The position numbers were made by a program, and so were the translations under genes. The notes beneath the pieces were generated by a model. It was given only the letters and a program-made list of their open reading frames with translations, was not told the DNA's origin and made no database searches. This document shows positions 45,396 to 54,006 of a stretch of 64,000 nt of DNA, in pieces. Position 1 is the stretch's first letter, and every line of letters begins with the position of its first letter. The stretch is from Noviherbaspirillum sp. L7-7A (GTDB taxonomy: Bacteria > Pseudomonadota > Gammaproteobacteria > Burkholderiales > Burkholderiaceae_D), in contig NZ_JAHQRJ010000001.1 in NCBI RefSeq assembly GCF_019052805.1, positions 3,038,001 to 3,102,000 on the forward strand, in the 5' to 3' direction.

Positions 45396-46699
45396 AGCGG
45401 CTCGGCCAGCGCCGTTGGGCTGGCGGCATGGAATGCATAGCGGCCCTTGCCGCTGCTCTTGGCCATGTACATCGCCAGGTCGGCATTGCGCAGCAGTGAA
45501 GCAGCGCAGGTGCCGTCCTGCGGATACACGCTGATGCCGATCGATGCCTGGGTCTGGCGGCATCCGTGGTCGTTCAGCATGAAGTCCTCCGCCAGGGCAG
45601 TAATGATGCGGTGGGCGACCTGGACGATCTCGGCGTGATCGGCTTCGGCCAGCACGATCACGAATTCATCCCCGCCCAGGCGCGCCAGCTTGTCTTCCGT
45701 ACGGACGGCCGCGGCCAGCCGGCCGGCGGCGGCCGCCAGCAGCGCGTCGCCGGCATCATGGCCGCAGGCGTCATTGACGGATTTGAAGTCGTCCAGATCG
45801 ATGAACAGCACCGCCAGGCTGGAAGCGGTGGCAGCGGCCGCCTCGATTGCACGGGGCAGGAAATTGGTCAGCCACAGACGGTTGGGCAAACCGGTCAGTG
45901 CATCCACGTGGGCCATTTTCATCAGGATGTCCTGATTCGCCCTGGCCTCGGAGATGTCGCGCAGCGTGATCACCAGTCCGGCGTCGGCGCGTACCAGGCG
46001 CCGCTGCAGGCAGACGCGCTCGCCGTCACGTCCGGTTTCGAGCTCTTCCTCATGCGAACCGGCTGCCATTGCGTGGCGGCATGCCTGGACCAGGCCGGCA
46101 ATTCCTTCCCTGTCGCGTAGTTCGCTCAGCCGCCTGCCCAGCAGGTCGCGACACGACAGCCCGGCATGCCCGGCGCCGCGCTCATTGCAGTCCTGAATGA
46201 TGAAATCGGTTACGTGGCTACCGTGGCCCTGTAGCGGGCGCAGGATAAGGAGGCCTTCCTTGCCGGCGTCCATGGCGCTCAGACAGGCACTGCGGACTTG
46301 CTCGGCATGCTGCCTGCGTTTCTCCAGACGTACAGCCAGCAGCATCCCGACCAGCCCCAGACCGAACAGCAGCATGTTGGCGAAGAACAGGTGCTGATGC
46401 ACCAGTTGCTGGTGCCTGGCCAGCATTGCAGGCGCAGAAAGATCGGGCGCTGCAGGCAGAGGGCTGCTTTCCGGTTCCGGCTCGATCGTCGCATTTGCAT
46501 CGCCGAAAGCCGCATGGTCGATGTCCCACCATTGCAGGCTGAGCCAGAGGACGATGGCGGCCAGACCGCATGCCAGCGGCCAACTTAATGCCGCCGTGAC
46601 CGGGCTCTGTGAACGCCTGGCACTGATGAGCCGGCTGCCCGCGTGATATGCGGTGGGCCGGACGAATGAGGCAGATGAAGGCTTTTGAAAAAAAGGCAT
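45359..46699 (-). CDS. Membrane diguanylate cyclase (2TM-PAS-GGDEF)
   Basis: 446 residues from ATG 46699, with AAGGA eight bases before; the in-frame ATG at 46750 has a weaker ribosome site. Two membrane helices (about 35-55 and 105-125, [20 protein letters not shown]) flank a short periplasmic region of about 50 residues. A PAS-like domain follows ([20 protein letters not shown], ending [14 protein letters not shown]). The GGDEF domain has intact [14 protein letters not shown] and an RxxD inhibitory site (RTED). Divergent from the gene at 46899. Confidence 0.88.
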   Translation of the reverse strand: MPFFQKPSSASFVRPTAYHAGSRLISARRSQSPVTAALSWPLACGLAAIVLWLSLQWWDIDHAAFGDANATIEPEPESSPLPAAPDLSAPAMLARHQQLVHQHLFFANMLLFGLGLVGMLLAVRLEKRRQHAEQVRSACLSAMDAGKEGLLILRPLQGHGSHVTDFIIQDCNERGAGHAGLSCRDLLGRRLSELRDREGIAGLVQACRHAMAAGSHEEELETGRDGERVCLQRRLVRADAGLVITLRDISEARANQDILMKMAHVDALTGLPNRLWLTNFLPRAIEAAAATASSLAVLFIDLDDFKSVNDACGHDAGDALLAAAAGRLAAAVRTEDKLARLGGDEFVIVLAEADHAEIVQVAHRIITALAEDFMLNDHGCRQTQASIGISVYPQDGTCAASLLRNADLAMYMAKSSGKGRYAFHAASPTALAEPLQPAEALAGDRV

Positions 46700-46898
46700 G
46701 AGCTGATCCTTAATCGCACTGTGGGCATCCGAGCTTTTGGAACAAAACATGTTCTTTCATCGCACAAAAAATAGCATTCAAGAAAATTTTTCTCGTGGCA
46801 ATTTATTGTTCAAGCGCAACGCATAGGGATATAGAGAATGGCAATTTTGATAGCCATGCTATATATTTCTGAGGAGAAATTCTCTTGCGATAGCATCG

Positions 46899-48686
46899 AT
46901 GAATCAGCGCCTTCCTCCAGAAACCAGCCCTCAGCATGCCAGCCAGGCGCAGCCATCGAGCATGGGCAAACTTCCATCACCCATGAAAGGCGATGCCCAT
47001 CAGGGCCGTTCAAATGCCGGGGAACAGGCCGGTGCGGCGCTGCTGCAGGCGGCGCAGCGCCTGCGCGAGTCGCGGCAGCAGTTGCATGATCTGACGGCAC
47101 TTGCGCCCTGCCCTTACCTGCTTGCCGGTCATGACGGCATGCTGCTGGAAACCAATCCGGCGCTGTGTGCCATCAGCGGTTACGCGCCGGACGATCTGGC
47201 AGGCCGCAATCTGGCCTGGCTGCTTCCCGGCGGCCCGCGCACGCCAGGCGAGGCCGATGCCATGCTGCCCGGCATTTTCACCTTGCGTCATCGGGATGGC
47301 CATGCGATCCCGGTGCGCCTGCATGCCAGCATGAGCCGGGATGCCAGCGGCGCCCCGGACAGGCTGAGCTGTTTCCTGAGCCGCCCCAACACAGGGCTGC
47401 CGGAAAACCGTGAACAGGAACTGGCCCTGCATGATGCGCTTACCGGCCTGCCCGACCGAACCCTTCTCCATCAGCGGCTGCAGCACATGCTGGAGCAAGC
47501 GGACGGCAAGCCCGTCGCGCTGATGTTCCTCGACATCGACCAGTTTCGCAAAGTCAATGAGGCGCTGGGACACGAAGCGGGCGACCAGCTGCTGCGCCAG
47601 GTGGCCTTGCGCCTGCGCGCCATGCTGCCGGCCGATGGCATCGTCGCCCGCCTGGGCGGCGACGAATTCGTCGTGGCGGCAAGCTGCCCTGCCGGCGCTT
47701 CCGATGCCGCTGCCACTGCCGGCCGCCTGCTGGCGGCGCTGGCCGCGCCATGCACCGTGGCCGGGGAGGAAGTGGGCATCAGCGCATCGATCGGCGTGGC
47801 GATGCATCCGGCCGACGCCACTACCCGCGAAACGTTGTTCCGGCATGCCGACGCCGCGCTGCACCGCGCCAAGGCAGCCGGCCGCAACAGCTGGTGCTTT
47901 TTCGAAGCCGAGGTCAATGCAAGGGCGCGCGCCAGAATGCTGATGGAACAGGCGCTGCACCGGGCGCTGGAACGCGGCGAATTCGAACTGCATTATCAGC
48001 CGCGACTCGATTTGCGCAGCATGGCGGTGACCGGCATGGAAGCTTTGCTGCGCTGGAATCATCCGCACCTGGGCCGGATTGCGCCGCAGGACTTCATTCC
48101 GGTGGCGCAGCAGCTTGACCTGATGGACGACATCGGCCATTGGGCGCTGCGGGAAGCCTGCCTGCAGGGCGGCCGGCTGCAGCGCCAGTTCGGCCGCGCG
48201 CTGCGGGTATCGGTGAATCTGTCAGCACGCCAGCTGTGCCATCCGGCGCTGGGAGAACGGCTGGGCATGGCGCTGGAGGCTGCCGGCCTGGCGCCGCAAC
48301 TGCTGGAACTGGAACTGGCCGAGACTGCCCTGACCGACGATCTTGATGCGGCGGCACGGCGTCTTGCCGCGCTCAAGGCCAGGGGCGTGCGCATTGCCGT
48401 CGACCACTTCGGCGCGGGCGGCGGCGCGCTTGCCTGCATCCAGCATCTGCCGGTCGACACGGTCAAGCTCGATCCGGCGCAGGACAGCGCCAGGCCCGGC
48501 TTCCTGAAAGCGCTGGTCACGCTGGCGCATGCGCTGGACATCCGCGTCACCGCCACCGGCATTGAAACCCCTGCCTTGCGCGAGCGGATGCGCGACGCTG
48601 GCTGTGACGACGGCCAGGGCTACCTGCTGGCGGGACCGCTTTCCCTGGCGGAATTCCAGCTGTTCCTGGCCCGCCTGCCGGCGTAG
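46899..48686 (+). CDS. PAS-GGDEF-EAL protein with degenerate EAL domain
   Basis: 595 residues. Residues about 65-165 are a PAS domain (LAGHDGMLLETNPALCAISG). GGDEF domain: [13 protein letters not shown] is intact, but the RxxD inhibitory site is absent (PADG at that place). The EAL domain keeps EALLRW and NLSARQL, but the metal-binding DDFGTG has become DHFGAG and the catalytic EGVET has become TGIET. It should make c-di-GMP without feedback and not break it down, unless the EAL domain acts as a receptor. No signal peptide; the first 60 residues are probably disordered. Confidence 0.88.
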   Translation: MNQRLPPETSPQHASQAQPSSMGKLPSPMKGDAHQGRSNAGEQAGAALLQAAQRLRESRQQLHDLTALAPCPYLLAGHDGMLLETNPALCAISGYAPDDLAGRNLAWLLPGGPRTPGEADAMLPGIFTLRHRDGHAIPVRLHASMSRDASGAPDRLSCFLSRPNTGLPENREQELALHDALTGLPDRTLLHQRLQHMLEQADGKPVALMFLDIDQFRKVNEALGHEAGDQLLRQVALRLRAMLPADGIVARLGGDEFVVAASCPAGASDAAATAGRLLAALAAPCTVAGEEVGISASIGVAMHPADATTRETLFRHADAALHRAKAAGRNSWCFFEAEVNARARARMLMEQALHRALERGEFELHYQPRLDLRSMAVTGMEALLRWNHPHLGRIAPQDFIPVAQQLDLMDDIGHWALREACLQGGRLQRQFGRALRVSVNLSARQLCHPALGERLGMALEAAGLAPQLLELELAETALTDDLDAAARRLAALKARGVRIAVDHFGAGGGALACIQHLPVDTVKLDPAQDSARPGFLKALVTLAHALDIRVTATGIETPALRERMRDAGCDDGQGYLLAGPLSLAEFQLFLARLPA

Positions 48687-48707
48687 CAGCCCGAGCAGCG
48701 CGCCGGC

Positions 48708-49871
48708 TTACCCGCAAGCACTGGCCGTTTCAGCCAGCCGGACCACATTGCGTCCGGCATGCTTGGCCTTGTAGAGCGCGGCATCGGCACGGCCGAGCAG
48801 TGCGGAAAATGGTTCGTCCCTGTCCAGTGTGGCCACGCCAATGCTGACGGTGTACGCCGTCATCGTCAGGGCGCCCGGCTCGGGCTGCTCCAGCAGTTGC
48901 CGCAGGCGTTGCGCCACATGCATTGCCGCCGCCGTGTCGGAATACGGCAGCAGCAGCGCGAATTCCTCGCCACCCAGGCGGGCGAAGCAGTCGATGTCGC
49001 GCACCATCGCACCGGCACGCCGCACCAGATCGACCAGTACCCGGTCGCCTTCGGCATGGCCGCAACTGTCATTGATCTGCTTGAAGCGGTCCACGTCCAG
49101 CACCAGCAGCGAGACCGGATGGCGGTGACGCTGGGCGCGCCGCAGCTCATGCTCGGCCATCTGGAACAGCGCCCGCCGGGTCCAGGCGCCGGTCAGGTAA
49201 TCGCGGTTGGCCCGGTCATCCGCTTCGGCCAGCAGCCGGTCATGCACCATCATCACCGCACCCATGGTCAGGAGCGGCAGCACCACCGTGCCGACCGAAA
49301 GGAACACCAGGTTGATGGTCGTAGCCTGGTAGAAGGCAGTTTGCATGTCAGGCTGCAGCGCATACATCAGGCCCCGGCCGAGGTGCCCCAGCGCCAGCAG
49401 CAGCGCCACCCCGGCGGTGAAATAAAAGGGATAGCGTGCCCGCGCCTGCGACAGCGAGCGCAGCACGGTCACGCCAATGGCGGCGCAGACTAGGCCATGA
49501 AACATGGAGACCACCACGGTGCGGATTTCAATGGCGTCAATCGCGTAATGGAAAAAGGCCACGCCAGTGACAGTGGCCAGCCAGCCGGCCGCCAGCAGGC
49601 GATACGGCACCGCCTGGCCAAAGAACTGCCTGAAGCCGACATGGATCGCCGCGATCGACAGCGCGAACAAGCCGTTGGCCCCTTCGATCGTCAGCGGGCC
49701 TGGCAGCGTGTCACGTCCGGCGTACAGCAGCAGCGCCACGAAAGCCAGCACATTGGCCGCGCGCCAGGCGCTCACGCCTGCCATGCCGCTGCGCGCCAGC
49801 GATCCGAGGACAAACAGCATGACCACGCACAGCGCGGCCGTGATCAGCAAAAGCGTGATGGGACTCAGCAT
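48708..49871 (-). CDS. Multi-pass membrane diguanylate cyclase
   Basis: 387 residues. The first 205 residues form about six hydrophobic helices, a MASE-like integral sensor (LLLITAALCVVMLFVLGSLA to FLSVGTVVLPLLTMGAVMMV). The GGDEF domain has DYLTGAWTRRALF, an intact GGEEF in ARLGGEEFALLLPY, and an RxxD site (RDID) five residues before. It is convergent with the GGDEF-EAL gene (22-base gap). Confidence 0.9.
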   Translation of the reverse strand: MLSPITLLLITAALCVVMLFVLGSLARSGMAGVSAWRAANVLAFVALLLYAGRDTLPGPLTIEGANGLFALSIAAIHVGFRQFFGQAVPYRLLAAGWLATVTGVAFFHYAIDAIEIRTVVVSMFHGLVCAAIGVTVLRSLSQARARYPFYFTAGVALLLALGHLGRGLMYALQPDMQTAFYQATTINLVFLSVGTVVLPLLTMGAVMMVHDRLLAEADDRANRDYLTGAWTRRALFQMAEHELRRAQRHRHPVSLLVLDVDRFKQINDSCGHAEGDRVLVDLVRRAGAMVRDIDCFARLGGEEFALLLPYSDTAAAMHVAQRLRQLLEQPEPGALTMTAYTVSIGVATLDRDEPFSALLGRADAALYKAKHAGRNVVRLAETASACG

Positions 49872-50232
49872 GGCATCGCCTCAGAATGCGACGTCAAGGG
49901 CGTCAGGAGCGGGAGCGATAAATTAAAAGAAGAATATTGCATCCAAACAATTATATGGGGTGAAGGTTATATTTCTCACCGCAAACTATTTTTCCTTGTG
50001 GGTAGCGCCATACGTGGCGGGAAAGCGTCTTTCCTTCAATAGACGCACTCATTGCGCGCCCTCGTGCCTCGTCCGGAAAGCAAAGGCTCGCCGGATTCAA
50101 AGGCGAAGAACAGCACAAGCAGAATCCGGCCAGATGCATTACATCAAATCTGCCAGCGTACGCCGCAATTAAGAATAATTATCATTACGGTGCTACACTT
50201 ACGTCTCCGTGCCGCACCCATCCTCTCAGCCG
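49872..50232. other. Intergenic region upstream of feoA
   Basis: It holds a Fur-box-like sequence near its right end (separate entry). AT-rich around 49920-50000. No gene is supported. Confidence 0.5.
50171..50189. promoter_or_regulatory. Fur box-like operator before feoA
   Basis: AAGAATAATTATCATTACG matches the 19-base Fur consensus at 13 of 19 positions, with ATCATTA intact on the right. It lies 44 bases before the feoA ATG used here. Iron-dependent repression is the expected control of feo genes. Confidence 0.6.
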
Positions 50233-50529
50233 ATGTCACCCATCCAACAAGCCGCCATGCACCCCACCCTTTCGCCGGCTGCAAGCCAGCCCCTGTCGCT
50301 GCTGCGCAAGGGCGCGCGCGCCGTGGTCGCCGGCATGGCCGGCGCTGCCGGCGACGAGGAACGCGCGGTGCAGCTGCGCCTGCGCGAACTCGGCTTCGTG
50401 CCCGGCGAGACCGTGCGCGTCGTGGCGGTATCGTTTCCCGGCGCCGATCCGATTGCGGTGCGCGTCGGCGCCACCACGTTCGCGCTGCGCCGCTTCGAGG
50501 CGGCAATGGTCCAAGTTATTCCTTCGTAA
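50233..50529 (+). CDS. feoA: Ferrous iron transport protein FeoA
   Basis: Small SH3-fold cytoplasmic protein that supports FeoB, 98 residues from ATG 50233. Core: RLRELGFVPGETVRVVAVSF and RVGATTFALRRFEAAMVQV, the FeoA signature. The start is uncertain: GTG 50209, ATG 50233 and ATG 50257 are in frame and none has a clear ribosome site. feoB begins nine bases after its stop. Confidence 0.85.
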   Translation: MSPIQQAAMHPTLSPAASQPLSLLRKGARAVVAGMAGAAGDEERAVQLRLRELGFVPGETVRVVAVSFPGADPIAVRVGATTFALRRFEAAMVQVIPS

Positions 50530-50538
50530 TTACCGTTC

Positions 50539-52425
50539 ATGAATGCCATCCGGCCTTTGCGCCTCGCCCTGGTGGGCAATCCCAACTGCGGCAAGACCGC
50601 GCTGTTCAACCGCCTCACCGGCGCGCGCCAGAAGGTGGCCAACTACGCCGGCGTGACCGTCGAGCGCAAGGAAGGCCAGTTTTTCTCCGCCACCGGACGG
50701 GCCTATCAGGTCACCGACCTGCCCGGCGCCTACAGCCTGAAACCCATGACGCCCGACGAGGCCATCACCCGCGAAGTGCTGCTCGGCGCCCGCGCCGACG
50801 AGGCCGCGCCCGACCTGGTGGTGCTGGTGGTGGACGCCACCCGGCTGCGGCTGAACCTGCGCCTGGTGCTGGAAGTGCTGCGCCTGAAGCGGCCAACCGT
50901 GCTGGCGGTCAACATGATGGACGTGGCCAAAAAGCGCGGCATGCAGATCGACATCGCCGCGCTGCAGCGCGAACTGGGCATACCGGTGATCGAGACCGTG
51001 GCGGTGCAGCCGGGCGGCGCCAGCGCGCTGCTGGCCCAGCTCGACCGGATCGCCGCCGACCATGCCGGCCTGCCGCCGCCCGATGCCGGCGCCAGCGCAG
51101 CCGGCCCGGACAGCGACGCCACCACGGTGGAAGACACCCAGGCCCGTGTGCGGCGCATCCTGGATGCGGCGATTGCCAACCCCGGCCGCGAGAACGTGCC
51201 GGGCGAGCGCATCGATGCGGTGGTGCTGCATCCGGTGGCGGGCTACGTGATCCTGGCCGCGGTGCTGTTTTTGATCTTCCAGGCGGTGTTTTCCTGGTCG
51301 CAGTGGCCGATGGAACTGATCAAGGATGGCGTCGACGGCCTGGGCGCGCTGGTGCGCGACGCCATGCCCGAGGGCCTGCTGCGCAGCCTGCTGGTGGACG
51401 GCATCCTGTCCGGCGTGGGCAGCGTGCTGGTGTTCCTGCCGCAGATCCTGATCCTGTTCCTGTTCATCCTGGCGCTGGAAGATTCCGGCTACCTGCCACG
51501 GGCGGCCTTCCTGCTCGACCGCCTGATGGGCAGCGTCGGCCTCTCGGGCCGCGCCTTCATTCCGCTCCTGTCGAGCTTCGCCTGCGCGGTGCCGGGCATC
51601 ATGGCTACCCGCACCATACAGAATCCGCGCGACCGCCTGGCCACCATCATGATCGCGCCGCTGATGACCTGCTCGGCGCGGCTGCCCGTGTATGCGCTGA
51701 TCATCGGGGCCTTCATCCCCGAGCGCTCGATGGGCATCTTCAACCTGCAGGGTTTGGTGCTGTTCGGCCTGTACGTGCTGGGCATCGTCTCGGCCATGGC
51801 GGTGGCCTGGGTCTTCAAGCGCACGCTGGGCAACAAGGGCGCGCATGCGCTGATGCTGGAGCTGCCCGACTACCACTGGCCCAACCTGCGCAACCTGGCC
51901 ATTGGCCTGTGGGAGCGGGCCCGCATCTTCGTCAGCCGGGTCGGCACCATCATCCTGGCGCTGATGGTGCTGCTGTGGTTCCTCTCCAGCTTCCCGGCGC
52001 CGCCGGCCGGCGCCACCGGCCCGGCCATCCAGTACAGCCTGGCCGGGCAACTGGGGCAGCTGCTGCAGCTGGTGTTTGCGCCGGTTGGCTTCAACTGGCA
52101 GATCGCCATTGCCCTGATCCCTGGCCTCGCCGCCCGTGAAGTGGCGGTGGGCGCGCTGGGCACCGTGTATGCGCTGTCGGCCACCGGCGACGCGCTGGCC
52201 ACCACATTGACGCCCATGATCTCGGCCACCTGGACCCTGCCGACCGCGCTCTCGCTGCTGGCCTGGTACGTCTTCGCGCCGCAATGCATTTCCACCCTGT
52301 CCATCGTGCGCCGCGAGACCAATTCCTGGAAGCCGGTGCTGGCGATGGCGGGCTACATGTTCGGGCTGGCCTATCTGGCGGCATTCGCCACCTTCCAGAT
52401 CAGCCGCGCCCTGCTGGGAGGATGA
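50539..52425 (+). CDS. feoB: Ferrous iron transporter FeoB
   Basis: Inner-membrane Fe(II) transporter with a GTPase domain, 628 residues. G1 GNPNCGKTALFNRLTGARQ, G3 TDLPGAYSL, G4 NMMDVAKKR. The membrane part has eleven or so helices, with two inverted Gate-type motifs: the CAVPGIMATRTI and TCSARLPVYALIIGAFIP segments, each with a metal-pathway Cys. A little shorter than E. coli FeoB (773), as is common in beta-proteobacteria. Its stop overlaps an ATG of the next gene. Confidence 0.95.
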   Translation: MNAIRPLRLALVGNPNCGKTALFNRLTGARQKVANYAGVTVERKEGQFFSATGRAYQVTDLPGAYSLKPMTPDEAITREVLLGARADEAAPDLVVLVVDATRLRLNLRLVLEVLRLKRPTVLAVNMMDVAKKRGMQIDIAALQRELGIPVIETVAVQPGGASALLAQLDRIAADHAGLPPPDAGASAAGPDSDATTVEDTQARVRRILDAAIANPGRENVPGERIDAVVLHPVAGYVILAAVLFLIFQAVFSWSQWPMELIKDGVDGLGALVRDAMPEGLLRSLLVDGILSGVGSVLVFLPQILILFLFILALEDSGYLPRAAFLLDRLMGSVGLSGRAFIPLLSSFACAVPGIMATRTIQNPRDRLATIMIAPLMTCSARLPVYALIIGAFIPERSMGIFNLQGLVLFGLYVLGIVSAMAVAWVFKRTLGNKGAHALMLELPDYHWPNLRNLAIGLWERARIFVSRVGTIILALMVLLWFLSSFPAPPAGATGPAIQYSLAGQLGQLLQLVFAPVGFNWQIAIALIPGLAAREVAVGALGTVYALSATGDALATTLTPMISATWTLPTALSLLAWYVFAPQCISTLSIVRRETNSWKPVLAMAGYMFGLAYLAAFATFQISRALLGG

Positions 52426-52427
52426 CC

Positions 52428-52715
52428 ATGCTGCAGAACCTGATCGTCGGACTGATTGTGGCCTGGGCCGTGTGGGTGGCGGCAAGCCGCCTGCTGCCGC
52501 GGCCGCTGCGCGCCGCGCTGCGCAAGCATACCGCCCGGCTGGCTGGCGCCGTTGGCCTGGGACGGCTGGCGCAAAGGCTGGCCACGCCGGCCAGCAGCGC
52601 CGGCGCCTGCGGTGGCTGCGACGGTTGCGGCGACAAGTCCGCGGCCGCGCCGGCGAAGGATGGCGTGGTTGGCGGCATCGGCGTGGAGGCCTTGCGCAGG
52701 ACGATACGGCGTTGA
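52428..52715 (+). CDS. Small membrane protein linked to feoB (DUF6587-like)
   Basis: 95 residues from ATG 52428, six bases after GGGAGG (an ATG at 52422 overlaps feoB). One N-terminal helix (LIVGLIVAWAVWVAASRLLP), a basic amphipathic stretch, then a cysteine cluster CGGCDGCGDK that could bind metal or an Fe-S unit. It takes the place of feoC, but is unrelated to the winged-helix FeoC. Role inferred only from position. Confidence 0.75.
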   Translation: MLQNLIVGLIVAWAVWVAASRLLPRPLRAALRKHTARLAGAVGLGRLAQRLATPASSAGACGGCDGCGDKSAAAPAKDGVVGGIGVEALRRTIRR

Positions 52716-52925
52716 AGCACAGATTCTGGTCAGGGACAGGCCAGCGGGCAATGCCGGTCATCTGCAGGCTTATCCGTTACAAGCGGCCGCATCCCAACAC
52801 GCTGCATCGCCAACTGACATGGGCGCTGCGAAAGCCTGCGGCAGCGATGGGCAGCAAGCCAGGTAGTTTCACAGGCAAGCGCACGCTGCAGGAATGTCAT
52901 ATCCGGAGGGTATCGCCTCCGCGCT

Positions 52926-53946
52926 TCAGGCAGCAGGTGTGTGAATGGCCTTGTAGTGAAGGATGAAACAAGGCGCCATCCCTTCCGGGGATGGCGACTG
53001 CAAGTTCAGTTTCCCCCCAGGTGGCTGTAACACCGCTCCCAACGCCTTGATCGTGGCACGGCCCTCCTCTCGTTTGCCGGGTGGGAGGAAGGCCAGCTGC
53101 TGTGTGACGGCATTCATGATCTCTGGGGATATTGCTCGCCGCTGACGATTTCCAATGACCGGGGAGCGTAAGGCAATGCGCTTTGAAAGTTTTTATTCTC
53201 CTTAAGTACTGCATTAATTGACTTGATTAAATCGGGTTCAATACCATTCCAGGAAGGATCGAGTTTCTTGATCGTGCCGCTGCCCTTTGATGTCGCCCCC
53301 AAAATATCTTGGTCAACAGCGCGATCTCGATTTCATTAAGAAAAGCTTGTTGAGCGTGCGGTTGACCTTCAGCGCCTCCGACAGGCAGCTTGCTCATCGA
53401 ACTGGCTGTGCCACAACCAAAATCAAGCGCGACAACCGTGCGGTTAACCTTCAGCGCCTCAATCAGCAAAGCCATGTTGGCATCACTGATACCGCCGTGC
53501 TTAACGTGAAGGTCCGCGATCATGCAATCCGGGCTTATTAGCAGCACGGCAAGCGCCCGGAAGGTTTCATCGTGCCTTATATCAAACAGGCTCAATTTGC
53601 CATCGCTGACCGGATTGGCAAGCTGCCGTGCTCGTGGACTGTCTGTCGCCATGCTTACCAAAGGCGCAGCGCTCTGCTTGCCTTCAGCCAACGGCACGAG
53701 CCCGCTGGCGCCAGCACTCACGTTCCTGTCGAACGTTGCGCATGACCTGCTCGATGCCGGCGACGACGCATAGCCTGGCCTGGTGCTGGTTATTATCGTG
53801 GCGGATGTTGACGTGATAGTTGCGGGGGCTGTAATGACGGGCACAGCTGTCGCGGACTCCGGGCTCGGCGGACGGTTGCGCGATGACGCGTCGCCGGCGA
53901 TGAGCAGCGCAGCAGTGTTGCCTTGGTCGTTAGCAGCAGTTGCCAC
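52926..53946 (-). pseudogene. Frameshifted leucine-rich-repeat gene
   Basis: Relics of an LRR protein related to the intact gene at 58875. A frame from ATG 53946 runs 239 codons and contains a Ser/Thr/Pro-rich N-terminus and one repeat, MALLIEALKVNRTVVALDF. In a second frame, near 53340-53380, LSEALKVNRTLNKLFL is a further repeat that ends in a stop. A third stretch (53114-53290) reads IKSINAVLKENKNFQSALPY, and a fourth (52926-53117) reads QQLAFLPPGKREEGRATIKA, which matches the C-terminal end of the intact gene (EQMAALPPNQRQESIASIKA). At least two frameshifts are needed to join them. The composition is AT-richer than its neighbours. Confidence 0.75.
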
Positions 53947-54006
53947 CGCTTGCCGCTTGCCGCTTGCCGTTGGAAGGCCCCGGACGAGGTCCGCGCTGCT
54001 TCGCGC

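Noticed and set aside
46750-46899. AT-rich gap between divergent GGDEF genes as a mobile-element scar
   Set aside because: No terminal repeats, direct repeats or transposase relics; it reads as an ordinary divergent promoter region.
50052-52139. 695-codon open frame on the plus strand overlapping feoA-feoB in another frame
   Set aside because: Arg/Pro/Gly-rich and lacks motifs; the FeoA and FeoB frames are certain.
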